A model generated the notes under the pieces. The model was given only the letters and a program-made list of their open reading frames with translations. It had not been told where the DNA came from and ran no database searches. Made by a program: the position numbers and the translations under genes. Shown here one piece after another: positions 40,556-50,481 of a stretch of DNA of 64,000 nt; position 1 is the first letter of the stretch, and the number at the start of each line of letters is the position of its first letter. The DNA is from Spartobacteria bacterium (lineage in GTDB: Bacteria > Verrucomicrobiota > Verrucomicrobiia > Chthoniobacterales > UBA10450): positions 1 to 64,000 of the forward strand of contig PNAA01000025.1 in the NCBI GenBank assembly GCA_003169975.1, given 5' to 3'.

Positions 40556-41422
40556 TCAGCGGCCAAGCATGCCGGAAGCGAGCGCCGCGAGCAGGCCGAG
40601 GCCGAGCACAATCCGGTAAATGGCGAAGGGAGTGAATCCATGCCGGCGCACCCAGTGGAGAAACCAGGCGACGACCACGAGTGCCACCACGAAGGAGGTC
40701 AGGAACCCGAGCCCGAGCACGATCCAGAGATGCGGCGTCATGGCGAGCGGCGCGATCGCTTCCGTCCCCGGGTGCGGCTTGAGCGTCTTGAGCAAGTCAT
40801 AGCCGGTGGCGACAAACATCGTCGGGATGGAGAGAAAGAAGGAAAACTCGAGCGCGGCTTCGCGCGACATCCCCGCCACCTGCCCGGCGGCGATCGTGCA
40901 CATGGAGCGCGACGTCCCGGGGAAGACCGCCGAGAGCACTTGTACCGCACCGATCCAGATCGCGGTCGGAAGATTTGTCTCCTCCATGTGGTGCACGCTT
41001 GGCCTAACGAAAAGTGAATCGACCAGCCACATCACGATGCCGCCGATGAGCAGGGCCCAAGCCATCACGTGGAGGTTTTCGAGATTCTTGCCGATCAACT
41101 TGGTGAGCAGAAAAGCGGGGATCGCCGTGACGACAAACGCGATCATGACGAGACTGAGCGGGTGGGTGAAGAGGGTCCGGTCGCCCCGTTCGCCGCGCGG
41201 GAAGGTGTGCAGAAAATTCAGGATGCGGCGCCAGAAAAAAGCGGTCAAAGCCAGAATCGCACCCAGTTGAATGACGATGCTGTACATTTTCCAGAAGCCA
41301 TTTCCCAGGTCGATCTGGAAGAGCGCTTCCGCGATCCGCAGATGCGCGGTCGAGCTGACTGGGAGGAATTCGGTCAGGCCCTCGATGATGCCGAGCAGGA
41401 TCGAGAGAAGATAATCATTCAT
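40556..41422 (-). CDS. uppP: Undecaprenyl-diphosphatase (UppP/BacA)
   Basis: Membrane phosphatase recycling the C55 lipid carrier; also gives bacitracin tolerance. The 288-residue protein has about eight helices. The two signature regions are GLTEFLPVSSTAHLRIAE (Glu/Ser near residues 15-30) and FPGTSRSMCTIAAG (catalytic Arg/Ser). The TCGTTAGG copy at 41003 (complement) is coded as Val-Arg. It lies downstream of the PII gene with a 35-base gap. Confidence 0.94.
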   Translation of the reverse strand: MNDYLLSILLGIIEGLTEFLPVSSTAHLRIAEALFQIDLGNGFWKMYSIVIQLGAILALTAFFWRRILNFLHTFPRGERGDRTLFTHPLSLVMIAFVVTAIPAFLLTKLIGKNLENLHVMAWALLIGGIVMWLVDSLFVRPSVHHMEETNLPTAIWIGAVQVLSAVFPGTSRSMCTIAAGQVAGMSREAALEFSFFLSIPTMFVATGYDLLKTLKPHPGTEAIAPLAMTPHLWIVLGLGFLTSFVVALVVVAWFLHWVRRHGFTPFAIYRIVLGLGLLAALASGMLGR

Positions 41423-41457
41423 GCGACGCGCGGAATGGTGGCGGCGGCGTCCGACCG

Positions 41458-41805
<348 letters not shown>

Positions 41806-41903
41806 CTAGAACTGGCGCATCAAAGCGCAAGCCGGCGCTCCGCCATCGGGCAGACGCGATCCCCGGACTCGACGCTCCTGCTCCAGAGCGGCAGAATTCC
41901 CAG

Positions 41904-42392
41904 ATGCAGATGGATCGGCAGTCATTAATCGCACAATTTGAAAAGCTGCTGCCGTTGGCGGCGAAATGGGCGGCCGCGGTCGAGCAGCGGATCCTGCGCG
42001 AGGGCGTTCCGCTCTCGGAGCAGGAAATGTCGGATGCCCGAGCGATCGGCGTGCGTGAACCGGAGCGCGTCCGCCTGCTCGCGCTGGATAACGTCCCGAC
42101 TCCCGCCGACCTCACTCTGCAAGCCGCCGCGGCGGTGATCCAGTTTCTCACTCCGGCGACCTGCGGGCTCGCCTTGCGCTACGGGATCTTCGTCCGGAGC
42201 GACTGCTGGGGCGAGCGCACGCTCGTCGCGTATGAACTGGCCCACACCGCGCAATACGAGCGGCTCGGTGGGATCGAGCCCTTCCTGCGACAATATCTCT
42301 TTGAGTGTTTGACCATCGGGTATCCCGACGGCCCGATGGAGCAGGAAGCGATCGTCGCGATCAGCCGGCTGGACAGTCGGCGCGTCGCCTAA
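41904..42392 (+). CDS. Hypothetical protein with degenerate HExxH-like motif
   Basis: A 162-residue soluble protein. The central part AVIQFLTPATCGLALRYGIFVRSDCWGERTLVAYELAHTAQYERLGG recalls DUF4157-type proteins, which have a HELTHVxQ zinc motif followed by QYERLGG; here the first His is Tyr (YELAH), so metal protease activity is unlikely. The tail FLRQYLFECLTIGYPDGPMEQEA is conserved in that group. Its TAA stop lies inside a CCTAACGA copy shared with the convergent gene. Confidence 0.6.
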   Translation: MQMDRQSLIAQFEKLLPLAAKWAAAVEQRILREGVPLSEQEMSDARAIGVREPERVRLLALDNVPTPADLTLQAAAAVIQFLTPATCGLALRYGIFVRSDCWGERTLVAYELAHTAQYERLGGIEPFLRQYLFECLTIGYPDGPMEQEAIVAISRLDSRRVA

Positions 42393-42395
42393 CGA
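42388..42395 (-). repeat. CCTAACGA copy giving stops to two convergent genes
   Basis: TAA at 42390-42392 ends the plus-strand gene, and TAG on the reverse strand (42389-42391) ends the large secreted protease gene. It is the second case in this window of a single motif copy closing two convergent genes. Confidence 0.9.
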
Positions 42396-45055
42396 GCGAC
42401 CCGCGCTCCGGCCGATGACTTCGACGCCGTGCTGGCCGCGTCGAGGTTGTAGACTTCGACCAAGGCGACGCCGGTTGTGTCATTCTTCCCCCGCACGATT
42501 GCCGTATACGCATCCGGTTGTAATGTCGCAACGATTGCAGACTCCCGATCATCCGTTGGCGGAATGGAAGTGGCGACGATGTCGGCTTCTTGTGTGTCTC
42601 GCCAGTCGTCATTAGCAAAGATGAGATCTCCGTTTGCTCCATGAAGCTCAAGGGTTGGATCTGCCAGTGCCTCAGTGACTCCGGCCTTCGCTAGGGAAGG
42701 GCCAATCGCGCGAATAAGAACCTCCGTGGATTGATCTTCGCTGATAATGAAGCCACCGATCATGACATTGTCTCCCGTCCCGACATTTCCACGGGTCGAT
42801 AGGTTTGCTACCGCTGAGTCAGCGTCCGCGCTTAGGTCGTAGACTTCCACCAGGCCAATCCCTGGCTGGCCCGTTGGGTCCAGCAGCGTCACAGTATAGC
42901 TTCCCGGAAACAGTGTCACGTAAAGTGCCGCCTCGTCGAGGCTTTGCGGGGCGAGACCGGTGAGGAGGACAGGCGTTCGGTTACTGTTCCCCCAGAAAAC
43001 GTTCGCGATAATTAGATTCCCATCCTGATCATACAGGTTGAGCTCTGGAAGGGCCAAAGCACCCTGTACAGGAAGCGACGGGCCTAGTCCGCGAATCAGA
43101 ATATTCTTTGGGGCGTCTCCCAAAACAATAAAGCCAGCGATAAGAGTCTGCTCCCCTTCCTGTGTGTTCAATCGCGTCGAGACGTTCAGCAGACTCTTAG
43201 GTTGTGGTTGGTGGCCCGGCAGCCCGTTTGAGCCGAGGGCGTAAACGCGAAGTTCAGGCTGCTCGAATGAACCGACGAATAAGTATTGGCCCAGGCTGTC
43301 GATCGTCATCGTGAGAGGGGTGAAGTAGTCTGTAAGAATAGTGCGTTGATACACCTGGGTCGCGGCGTCGAAGATGTCCACCCCCTGCGCGACATCGCTT
43401 TGGTCGGTAATTAGCATCGTCTTGTCATCGGCGGAAAAGGCGATTGCACCTCTGGTCAAGCCCCCATGAGGAAGAACGTAACCTCCATCGGTGGCTGTTA
43501 AGTCGTCCGTGGGAATCCTCAGCAGTGTTGAACTTTCCCCGCACGCGCAGCCGTCCGCAGCGCAAAGTGTCGTGCCGTCGTGACTCAGCTGGAAGTCCAC
43601 CAGCGCGCCCACGATTCGCTCAAAGGGAGTTTTCTGAAGTAATACCGGAGGGTCGGAGCTAACATCGATTGAATATAAAGTTGGCGGAGTAAAACCCGTT
43701 GCCCCGAGATAGAGGGTTTTGCGATCTGGGCTGACTCGGAGCAAGCCATACGGAAGTCCGGACGGAAATGGCGCCAGGAGATCGCCGGTAGAGCTATCGA
43801 GTTGCGCGATCTCAGGGACAGAATCTCCCCAGCTTGTGACGAAAAGGCGGTTGTCCATTCCCGCCGCAATGTCGAGAGTCGGAAAGGGTGCAGGCAAACT
43901 CGGTTTCGCCACCAGCGCGTCCAGGTCAATCACGCCGATTACTGGAGTCGTGGCGCCTTTCTCGGCGACGAACAACGTGTTTCCATCGGGTGAGATAGTC
44001 ATACCGGCTGGTTCGCTCGCTACGGGAATGGTCTTGAGAAGTGTCAGCCTTGCGCCGTCGATCACCGCCACTGTCTTGCTCGCAGGTAGCGAAGCATAAA
44101 CGCGGTTACGCGCCGGGTCGGTGATCAGTCGGTTAACGGTAAGCCCCCAAAGTTGCCGTAAGTCGCCGACTTCACTCGTCGAGGTGACATAGACGAAAAG
44201 CGGCGCGGTCAGGTCTTTTTTCCCATGGACGGTGATCTGAGCGCTATATCCGCCCGTCACGTTAACGGTTCCCGTGATAAGGCCTGTCGTGGGGTTGAGG
44301 GTCAGGCCAGCCGGCAACCCAGTGGCTTCATAGGATGATACCTGGGCGTTGGTTGTAATCTGAAAGCTTACCGCCTGGCCGACCTGAGCGTCGAGCTCGA
44401 CTGGACTGGTTATGCGAAGACCATAGAGGGCAACCGCACCGTCAATATCGTCGGTCGCAAGAGAATCGAGATCACTGATCACAGAGTTCATGATTGCGGT
44501 GACGTTTTGACCATAATCATCCGGGTGATCGAGCCCCAGGACATGACCAAATTCGTGCAAGAAAATGCGATGAATATCGTAGACCCGGGTGGCGGGATCT
44601 CCCGGTTTTAAAGGACCCCGGTAGGAGTTAAACTGATATGCTTGGTTAATAATGACATCGGCTTCCTGAGTGACCTCACCCTGGCTGATGTCGTAGAGCA
44701 AAACGGTCACACCGAGAACGTCTTCGCCAAAATTCTCCCCGAAGACTGAAGTAGAAAAGAAAACAGAGTTCAGACCATCGCCCGACGCTTGCGAGGTGCT
44801 TGTTTCAAAGGTCCAACCGAACTGGAAAGCGTCCATGTGTGGATTCCAGAGACCGAGAGCGTCAGCAGCCGAAGCGTCCCAGCTCGCGAAACCATCCTCA
44901 AGAGCGACGTCTGTCGGGCCAAGCTGCAGTTGCATCGCAGCAGTCGAGTTATTTGGCCAGACCGGTCCTTCTTTGACGTAGCCGAAGGCTAGGTGCAACG
45001 AAGTGGCACAGAAAAAGAGGACGAGGAGTGTCCGGAAGGGAAATGCCTGACGCAT
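42389..45055 (-). CDS. Secreted matrixin-like metalloprotease with beta-propeller
   Basis: An 888-residue exported protein. It has a signal peptide (about 1-25). The metzincin zinc site HEFGHVLGLDHPDD lies near residue 170 (HExxHxxGxxH), as in matrixins, and the preceding DAFQFGWTFETS region fits that fold. A putative Ig/cadherin-like segment (YEATGLPAGLTLNPTTGLITG) follows, then YVTN-type propeller repeats (VYASLPASKTVAVIDGA, ISPDGNTLFVAEKGA). Two or more copies of a C-terminal module with ILIRGLGPSL/VLIRAIGPSL close the protein. That module is common in large secreted Chthoniobacter-type proteins. No dispersed 8-mer lies inside its 2.6 kb, except where the stop overlaps one. Confidence 0.85.
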   Translation of the reverse strand: MRQAFPFRTLLVLFFCATSLHLAFGYVKEGPVWPNNSTAAMQLQLGPTDVALEDGFASWDASAADALGLWNPHMDAFQFGWTFETSTSQASGDGLNSVFFSTSVFGENFGEDVLGVTVLLYDISQGEVTQEADVIINQAYQFNSYRGPLKPGDPATRVYDIHRIFLHEFGHVLGLDHPDDYGQNVTAIMNSVISDLDSLATDDIDGAVALYGLRITSPVELDAQVGQAVSFQITTNAQVSSYEATGLPAGLTLNPTTGLITGTVNVTGGYSAQITVHGKKDLTAPLFVYVTSTSEVGDLRQLWGLTVNRLITDPARNRVYASLPASKTVAVIDGARLTLLKTIPVASEPAGMTISPDGNTLFVAEKGATTPVIGVIDLDALVAKPSLPAPFPTLDIAAGMDNRLFVTSWGDSVPEIAQLDSSTGDLLAPFPSGLPYGLLRVSPDRKTLYLGATGFTPPTLYSIDVSSDPPVLLQKTPFERIVGALVDFQLSHDGTTLCAADGCACGESSTLLRIPTDDLTATDGGYVLPHGGLTRGAIAFSADDKTMLITDQSDVAQGVDIFDAATQVYQRTILTDYFTPLTMTIDSLGQYLFVGSFEQPELRVYALGSNGLPGHQPQPKSLLNVSTRLNTQEGEQTLIAGFIVLGDAPKNILIRGLGPSLPVQGALALPELNLYDQDGNLIIANVFWGNSNRTPVLLTGLAPQSLDEAALYVTLFPGSYTVTLLDPTGQPGIGLVEVYDLSADADSAVANLSTRGNVGTGDNVMIGGFIISEDQSTEVLIRAIGPSLAKAGVTEALADPTLELHGANGDLIFANDDWRDTQEADIVATSIPPTDDRESAIVATLQPDAYTAIVRGKNDTTGVALVEVYNLDAASTASKSSAGARVAR

Positions 45056-45122
45056 GGTGGTCGATTATGGGCTGTGGCGATTTAGCAATATTTGGAGCAC
45101 GAGCCCAGGGATCTGTCCAGCA

Positions 45123-45686
45123 TCAAAATAGCCACGGCACGATTCGCGCGGTCGAGGCGGCATAGGTTAGATAGCGCTCTCCAAAAGCCCCCCGCAGCGC
45201 CTCTTCCTCCACGTGCATTCGCCAAAGGAACGCTGCTGAGATCGGCAGGAAAACCGCGGCGAGTGAGAAAAGGTTCAGCATGCAGAAGGCGAATCCCAAA
45301 AAGATCAAAAGCGTCCCCGTGTAGGAAGGATGGCGGACGTAGCGATAGGGGCCGGTGGTGATCAGTTGGTGGTCTTGGGCGATCGCGACGTTGACGGTGA
45401 AGAACCGGCCGAGATGGATGATCGCGACCCAACGCACGATCAACCCGAGAACGAAGAGGCTCAGGCCGATGAGGTAAGCGATCAGGCGATGGGGTAGCTG
45501 TCCCTGCGGGAAGGAAGCGCGGAGATAGAAGCCGGCCCAGATGCTGGCCCCAATCACCAGCCAGAGCAGCGGAAGCGTCGAGCGGTCTTTACCGGCGGCG
45601 CGCGATTTCGAGCGCTTGGCCAGCATGAGCGCGAACTCGGAAACGACCAGGACACCGCCCAGTGTCGTTAGGCTGGGTAACTTCAT
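45123..45686 (-). CDS. Isoprenylcysteine methyltransferase-like membrane protein
   Basis: A 187-residue membrane protein with four to five helices. The C-terminal part has the ICMT/PEMT cofactor signature: LITTGPYRYVRHPSYTGTLL (RHP.Y.G), then EEEALRGAFGERYLTY. Bacterial members methylate unknown, often lipid-like, substrates. Start ATG 45686 is the first sensible one; the frame remains open far upstream. A TCGTTAGG copy (45665) is coded as S-L-T-T near its N-terminus. It lies directly after the aminotransferase gene, separated by a REP palindrome. Confidence 0.8.
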   Translation of the reverse strand: MKLPSLTTLGGVLVVSEFALMLAKRSKSRAAGKDRSTLPLLWLVIGASIWAGFYLRASFPQGQLPHRLIAYLIGLSLFVLGLIVRWVAIIHLGRFFTVNVAIAQDHQLITTGPYRYVRHPSYTGTLLIFLGFAFCMLNLFSLAAVFLPISAAFLWRMHVEEEALRGAFGERYLTYAASTARIVPWLF

Positions 45687-45695
45687 GGCAGGCGG

Positions 45696-45716
45696 GCCGG
45701 GGTCGGCGATCCCGGC
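45696..45716. repeat. Single REP palindrome
   Basis: GCCGGGGTC-GGC-GATCCCGGC, a 9-bp stem with one mismatch, followed by TACA. It has the same core (GCCGGGGTC.G) as the arms of the element at 32581. It fills the 38-base gap between two minus-strand genes. Confidence 0.8.
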
Positions 45717-45724
45717 TACAGAGG

Positions 45725-47143
45725 TCAGGCCGAGATGGGGCGCGGCGTTTCGAGAGAACGCTTCGAGCGCAGGGCGTGCCGGACGAAATTGTTGCCGATC
45801 TCCCACATCGGGCCGGGGAACTTTCGGCACTCGCTTAAGGTCGCGTCGAGCGCGTTGACGAACATATCGACTTCGCGCTCGCCGATGATGAGCGGGGGCA
45901 GGATTTTGACTACGTCCATGGCGTGACCGGCCACCTGAGTGAGGATGCGATGTTGCGCCAGCATCTGGGTCACGACCATCTGCGCGAAGAGGACCTTGTC
46001 GACTTTGTGCAGGAGTTTCCACGCCATCTTGAGCTTAAATTCGTTAGGCTCGTGGAACTCGATCGCGATCATGAGCCCTTTGCCGCGCACTTCCTTAATG
46101 AAGGAATGCTTGGCGCGCAGCGCGTCGACCCGCTCGAGCAAGAGCTGCCCCATGCGCGCGGAGTTCTCGATCAACTTCTCATCATCGAGCACCTCGAGCG
46201 CGGCGAGGCCGCACGCCATCGCGAGATTATTGCGACCAAAGGTTGTGGAGTGGACGACGCAGCGATCCATCCGGCTGAACGTCTTCTGGTAAATGTCGCG
46301 GCGGGCGACGATCGCGCCGCAGGGGACGTAGCCGCCGCTCAGCGTCTTGGCCAGCGTGATGATGTCCGGCTCCAGGTTCCAATGCTCGAAGCCGAACATC
46401 TTGCCGGTCCGGCCGAGGCCGGTTTGGATTTCGTCGCAAATCAATAGCGTTCCGTATTTCTGACAAAGCTCCTGCGCACGAACGAAGAAGTCGCCGCGCG
46501 GATAGTTCACGCCTTTGCCTTGCACCGGCTCGATGACAAAAGCGGCGACGTCGCGCTTCGCCAGTTCTCGTTTGAGTGTCGCGAGATCATCGAGCGCGAT
46601 GCGGCCATCGAATCCCTGCATCAGCGGCCCGAAGCCTTCGGTGAAGCTTTCGCAACCCATCAGGGAAAGCGAGCCGAGGCTCAGTCCGTGAAAGGCGCCG
46701 CCTAACGAAAAAAAGCGCGGCCGTTGGGTGGCGGCGCGGGCAAACTTGAGCGCGCCCTCCATCGCTTCGGTGCCGGAGTTACAGAAGAAAACCGCGTCGA
46801 GATGCTTCGGCGTCCGTTTCGTCAGAGCCTCGGCCAGGAGGCCGCTGAGGAGCGAACAATCCATTTGCACCATGTTGGGCAGATCGAGATCGAGCACGTC
46901 GCGGATCGCTTTTTGCACCGCGGGATGGTTGCGTCCGATATTGAAAACGCTGTAGCCGCTGAGGAAATCGAGGTAGGCGGCATTATCCATATCGTAGAGA
47001 TAGGCGCCCTCGGCCCGCGCGTAGACTTTGTCGAAACCGATCACGCGCTGGGCGGCGACGAGAGTGCGATTGAGATGCCGCTCGTGCAGTTGATAGTTTT
47101 CGCCCAGGCGGGCGGCGACCAGTTCTTTGAGATCAATTGCCAC
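45725..47143 (-). CDS. Class III aminotransferase, HpnO-like
   Basis: PLP-dependent omega-aminotransferase of 472 residues. Visible: VFFCNSGTEAMEGALKFAR, the FHGLSLGSLSLMG segment, ICDEIQTGLGRTGKMF, and the PLP lysine in LAKTLSGGYVPCGA (about residue 284). The long N-terminal part (LHERHLNRTLVAAQRVIGFDKVYARAEG) and LSGYSVFNIGRNHP recall HpnO, which makes aminobacteriohopanetriol; ornithine-type transaminases are the alternative. No other hopanoid gene is adjacent, but a squalene/phytoene synthase is 10 kb away. Motif copies at 46041 (P-N-E) and 46701 (L-G-G). Confidence 0.78.
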   Translation of the reverse strand: MAIDLKELVAARLGENYQLHERHLNRTLVAAQRVIGFDKVYARAEGAYLYDMDNAAYLDFLSGYSVFNIGRNHPAVQKAIRDVLDLDLPNMVQMDCSLLSGLLAEALTKRTPKHLDAVFFCNSGTEAMEGALKFARAATQRPRFFSLGGAFHGLSLGSLSLMGCESFTEGFGPLMQGFDGRIALDDLATLKRELAKRDVAAFVIEPVQGKGVNYPRGDFFVRAQELCQKYGTLLICDEIQTGLGRTGKMFGFEHWNLEPDIITLAKTLSGGYVPCGAIVARRDIYQKTFSRMDRCVVHSTTFGRNNLAMACGLAALEVLDDEKLIENSARMGQLLLERVDALRAKHSFIKEVRGKGLMIAIEFHEPNEFKLKMAWKLLHKVDKVLFAQMVVTQMLAQHRILTQVAGHAMDVVKILPPLIIGEREVDMFVNALDATLSECRKFPGPMWEIGNNFVRHALRSKRSLETPRPISA

Positions 47144-47180
47144 GGGAGAATGGTGTCCGATTTAGAGACGAAATGCAAAC

Positions 47181-47687
47181 CTAGGGCTTCCAGTCGCGAT
47201 AAGCGACTGGCGCGCCCACTTCCAAACTCGTCTTGCTCGTGCTGTGGCGTTCGAGCTGTTCCGCCAGCCACTGGAACCATTCCCAGCTTTTCTGGGTCCC
47301 GGTGCGCTCGCGTTCGTCGAGCACGAAGGGCTGAAATTTGCGCCAGGCGACCCGCGCCATGCCGCCGACGAGATCATCCGCCACCGAGAGCGGCACGATC
47401 CGCGCGAAAACGGAATAGCCGATGCCTTCCATGATTGTGGCAATCTTGAGAGCCGCTTCGAGTGTGCGCTGGTCGTTGGCCAGCTCCGCCGCGGTGCTGC
47501 CATCGGGAATTGAGGCCACGATCATCGACGAGCTCATCCACTCCGGGGTCATTAACGCCTGGACCGCCGCGAAAGCGGCGCGTTCCTCACGATCACGGCG
47601 CGCGCGGCGCATTTCGATGAGACCAAAAGCGACGCCGGTCAGAACGGTGAGGGCAGTCGCGACATTGGCGAGCGTGGAGAGATCCAT
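47181..47687 (-). CDS. Hypothetical membrane-anchored protein (DUF4760-like)
   Basis: A 168-residue protein with one N-terminal membrane helix (about residues 3-22, [19 protein letters not shown]). A basic patch (RRARRDREE) and a helical cytoplasmic domain follow, with [16 protein letters not shown] and [23 protein letters not shown]. The layout is like DUF4760-type proteins, whose function is unknown. It is divergent from purL across a 7-bp tandem repeat. Confidence 0.55.
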   Translation of the reverse strand: MDLSTLANVATALTVLTGVAFGLIEMRRARRDREERAAFAAVQALMTPEWMSSSMIVASIPDGSTAAELANDQRTLEAALKIATIMEGIGYSVFARIVPLSVADDLVGGMARVAWRKFQPFVLDERERTGTQKSWEWFQWLAEQLERHSTSKTSLEVGAPVAYRDWKP

Positions 47688-47705
47688 TTTTTTAAGGTCA
47701 AAGCA

Positions 47706-47754
47706 AACGTTCAACGTTCAACGTTGGACGTTGGACGTTGGACGTTGGACGTTC
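47706..47754. repeat. Seven tandem copies of a 7-bp unit before purL
   Basis: Units read AACGTTC, AACGTTC, AACGTTG, then GACGTTG three times and GACGTTC. Each unit contains ACGTT and the array ends 21 bases before the purL ATG. It lies between the divergent starts of a membrane protein and purL, so it is in the promoter or leader of one or both. Copy number could vary by slippage. Confidence 0.9.
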
Positions 47755-47775
47755 TCTTCCTTTCCCGTCTGCTTC

Positions 47776-50052
47776 ATGTCCACCGTTACTTCTTCACCGC
47801 AACCTCTCGATCCGCCGATCACGTCCGAACTGATCGCGAAGCATGGCCTGACCCCCGATGAGTTCGAGCGCATCAAAAAAATTCTCGGACGCGCGCCGAA
47901 TTTCACTGAACTAGGGATTTTCTCGGTCATGTGGAGCGAGCATTGCTCCTACAAAAACTCGCGCAAAGAACTGAAGAAATTTCCGACGAGCGGACCAAAT
48001 ATTCTCGTTAGGGCCGGTGAAGAAAATGCCGGCGTGGTCGACATCGGCGACGGCTGGGCGGTCGCGTTCAAGATCGAGAGTCACAATCATCCGAGCGCGA
48101 TCGAGCCGTTCCAGGGCGCCGCGACCGGGGTCGGCGGAATCATTCGCGACATCTTCACAATGGGAGCGCGCCCGGAGTTTTTGCTCAACTCGCTGCGCTT
48201 CGGGCCGATCACGGGAGAAGGAAAAAACGTGACGGCGAATCGGCGGCTTTTCACCGGGGTGATCGCCGGCATTGCGCACTACGGTAATTGCATCGGCGTT
48301 CCGACGATCGGCGGCGAAATTTATTTCGACGAAAGTTTTGAGGGCAATCCGCTGGTCAACGTTTTCTGTCTCGGTGTCCTGCAGCACGAACAGCTCGCGC
48401 GTGGCGCGGCGCGGGGCGTCGGCAATCCCGTTTTCTACGTCGGCGCGGAAACGGGACGCGACGGACTGGCCGGCGCGGCGTTTGCCTCGCGGGAACTAAC
48501 CGAGGAATCGCGCGAAGACCGTCCCGCCGTGCAGGTGGGCGATCCATTCAAAGAGAAGCTGCTACTCGAAGCGTGCCTCGAATTGCTCGCGACCGATGCC
48601 GTGGCCGGCATCCAGGATATGGGCGCGGCCGGGCTGACCTGCTCGACCTGCGAGACCGCGAGCCGCGGCGGCACGGGGGTGGAGATCGACCTCGCGAAAG
48701 TGCCGAAGCGGGAGACCGGCATGACCCCGTACGAAACGCTCCTGAGCGAATCGCAGGAGCGGATGCTGATCATCGCCCACCGTGGGAAGGAAGATGTCGT
48801 TAGGCGGATTTTCGATAAATGGGACGTGCCCTGCGCCGAGATCGGCCGGGTGACTGATGATGGCATGATGCGCGTGCTGAACAACGGCTCGATTGCCGCC
48901 GAGATCCCGGCCAAACCGCTGGCGGATGAAGCGCCGCTTTATTCGCGCGAAGCAAGGAAGCCAACCACGGATTACACGGATGAGGATCTGCTCAGAGAAA
49001 TATCCGCGTCATCCGCGAAATCCGTGGTTGAATCTCTTCGCCGTCTGCTGCGCGATCCGTCGATCGCTTCCAAGAACTGGGTTTACCGCCAGTATGACCA
49101 CATGGTCCGCACCGGCACGGTCGTTAGGCCGGGATCGGACGCGGCGGTTTTTCATTTGCGGGCGGCGAATAAATTTCTCGCCGCGACGACGGATTGTAAT
49201 TCGCTCTACTGCCGGCTTGATCCGCGCGAAGGCGGCCGAATCGCAGTCGCGGAAGCGGCGCGCAACCTCACCTGCTCGGGCGCGGTCCCGCTGGCGGTGA
49301 CGGATAATCTGAACTTCGGCAACCCGTACAAGCCCGAAAATTTCTGGCAGCTACGCGAAGCGGTCGAAGGCCTGGCCGAGGCCTGCCGCGCCTTCGCGAC
49401 GCCTGTGATCGGCGGGAACGTTTCGCTCTATAATGAGAGTCCGGCCGGAGTCGTCGATCCGACCCCGACGGTGGCGATGGTCGGCCTGATCGAGCGCGAG
49501 GAATGGATCACGACCCAGTTTTTTAAGGCGGCGGGCGACGTGGTGATCTTGTTAGGCGATTTCGGCGACGAAATGGGCGGGACTCATTTCCTCAAAGTCA
49601 TCCACGGCCGAAAAGCCGGCCGGCCGCCGCGGCTCGACTTCGAGCGGGAGCTGGCGCTGCAAAAGGCGCTGCGCGAACTGATCCAAGCCGGACAGGTGCA
49701 GAGCGCGCACGATTGCAGCGAGGGCGGCCTCGCGGTCGCGCTGGCCGAGGCGTGCTTCCATCCCGCCGGGCTGCTCGGTGCGGAGATCGACTTAAGCGGG
49801 GCCGGCGGGTTGCGGCTCGACCAAATCCTTTTCAACGAATCGCAGTCGCGCGTTGTCATCTCTACCGTGCCGACAAGCGCAGACGGAGTGATGGGGTTGC
49901 TGAAGGAACGCGGTGTCCCAGCGCAGCGGCTCGGCCGCGTCGGCGGCGACGCGCTCGCCATCACCGTGGGCGAGGAGAAACTGCGCTGGCCGATCCGCGA
50001 AATTTTCGACGATTGGTTTCACTCCATCGGCGCGATCGTGCGCGAAAGCTGA
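47776..50052 (+). CDS. purL: Phosphoribosylformylglycinamidine synthase II
   Basis: ATP-dependent FGAM synthase, small type, 758 residues, requiring PurS and PurQ (not in the window). Motifs: [16 protein letters not shown] (His/active region), [61 protein letters not shown], and the second half with [12 protein letters not shown] and [14 protein letters not shown]. Start ATG 47776 (MSTVTSS). Three exact TCGTTAGG copies (48005, 48797, 49121), all coded as Val-Arg, and one TTGTTAGG (49549, Leu-Leu-Gly). Confidence 0.96.
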   Translation: MSTVTSSPQPLDPPITSELIAKHGLTPDEFERIKKILGRAPNFTELGIFSVMWSEHCSYKNSRKELKKFPTSGPNILVRAGEENAGVVDIGDGWAVAFKIESHNHPSAIEPFQGAATGVGGIIRDIFTMGARPEFLLNSLRFGPITGEGKNVTANRRLFTGVIAGIAHYGNCIGVPTIGGEIYFDESFEGNPLVNVFCLGVLQHEQLARGAARGVGNPVFYVGAETGRDGLAGAAFASRELTEESREDRPAVQVGDPFKEKLLLEACLELLATDAVAGIQDMGAAGLTCSTCETASRGGTGVEIDLAKVPKRETGMTPYETLLSESQERMLIIAHRGKEDVVRRIFDKWDVPCAEIGRVTDDGMMRVLNNGSIAAEIPAKPLADEAPLYSREARKPTTDYTDEDLLREISASSAKSVVESLRRLLRDPSIASKNWVYRQYDHMVRTGTVVRPGSDAAVFHLRAANKFLAATTDCNSLYCRLDPREGGRIAVAEAARNLTCSGAVPLAVTDNLNFGNPYKPENFWQLREAVEGLAEACRAFATPVIGGNVSLYNESPAGVVDPTPTVAMVGLIEREEWITTQFFKAAGDVVILLGDFGDEMGGTHFLKVIHGRKAGRPPRLDFERELALQKALRELIQAGQVQSAHDCSEGGLAVALAEACFHPAGLLGAEIDLSGAGGLRLDQILFNESQSRVVISTVPTSADGVMGLLKERGVPAQRLGRVGGDALAITVGEEKLRWPIREIFDDWFHSIGAIVRES

Positions 50053-50064
50053 GGCTTCACGAAA

Positions 50065-50481
50065 ATGAAAAAACAGCACGTTTACGAAAGAGTGATTCTG
50101 GCGACCGAACTGATCGGTTTCGGCTTGGTGATCGCGGTCACGTGGCTCGATGAATATGTGGACGTACCTTTTCGCTTTTTTGGTGCAGTCAAAACGCCCA
50201 TCCGTCCTCAGGAGTTCTGGTTCGAGGCGACCACCGCCCTGTTCGTCGGCACCGCAGTGGTGCTGGCGACGCTCTGGGTCTTTCGGCGGCTGCGTTTTTT
50301 CGAGGATTTCATTCGCGTATGTGCCTGGTGCCGCAAGGTGGAAGTGGACGAGGAATGGGTCGCCTTCGAGGACTACATGAAGCATCAACACGACGTGAGG
50401 TCGACGCATGGTATCTGTCCCACCTGCCGCGCGCATGCATCGAAGCGCCGCGCCGAGGCCCCGGCTGAAGCCTCTGCTTAG
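50065..50481 (+). CDS. Two-helix membrane protein with Cys-rich cytoplasmic tail
   Basis: A 138-residue protein with two predicted helices (about 10-27 and 49-70). The soluble tail contains RVCAWCRKVEVDEEWVAFEDYM and STHGICPTCRAH. This pair of CxxC motifs with an SHGICPxC ending is like the short C-terminal segments seen at the end of some response-regulator and kinase proteins (CAWCKKI...SHGICP.C). It is probably a small metal-binding or redox-sensing membrane protein; no partner is obvious. It follows purL by 12 bases. Confidence 0.6.
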   Translation: MKKQHVYERVILATELIGFGLVIAVTWLDEYVDVPFRFFGAVKTPIRPQEFWFEATTALFVGTAVVLATLWVFRRLRFFEDFIRVCAWCRKVEVDEEWVAFEDYMKHQHDVRSTHGICPTCRAHASKRRAEAPAEASA

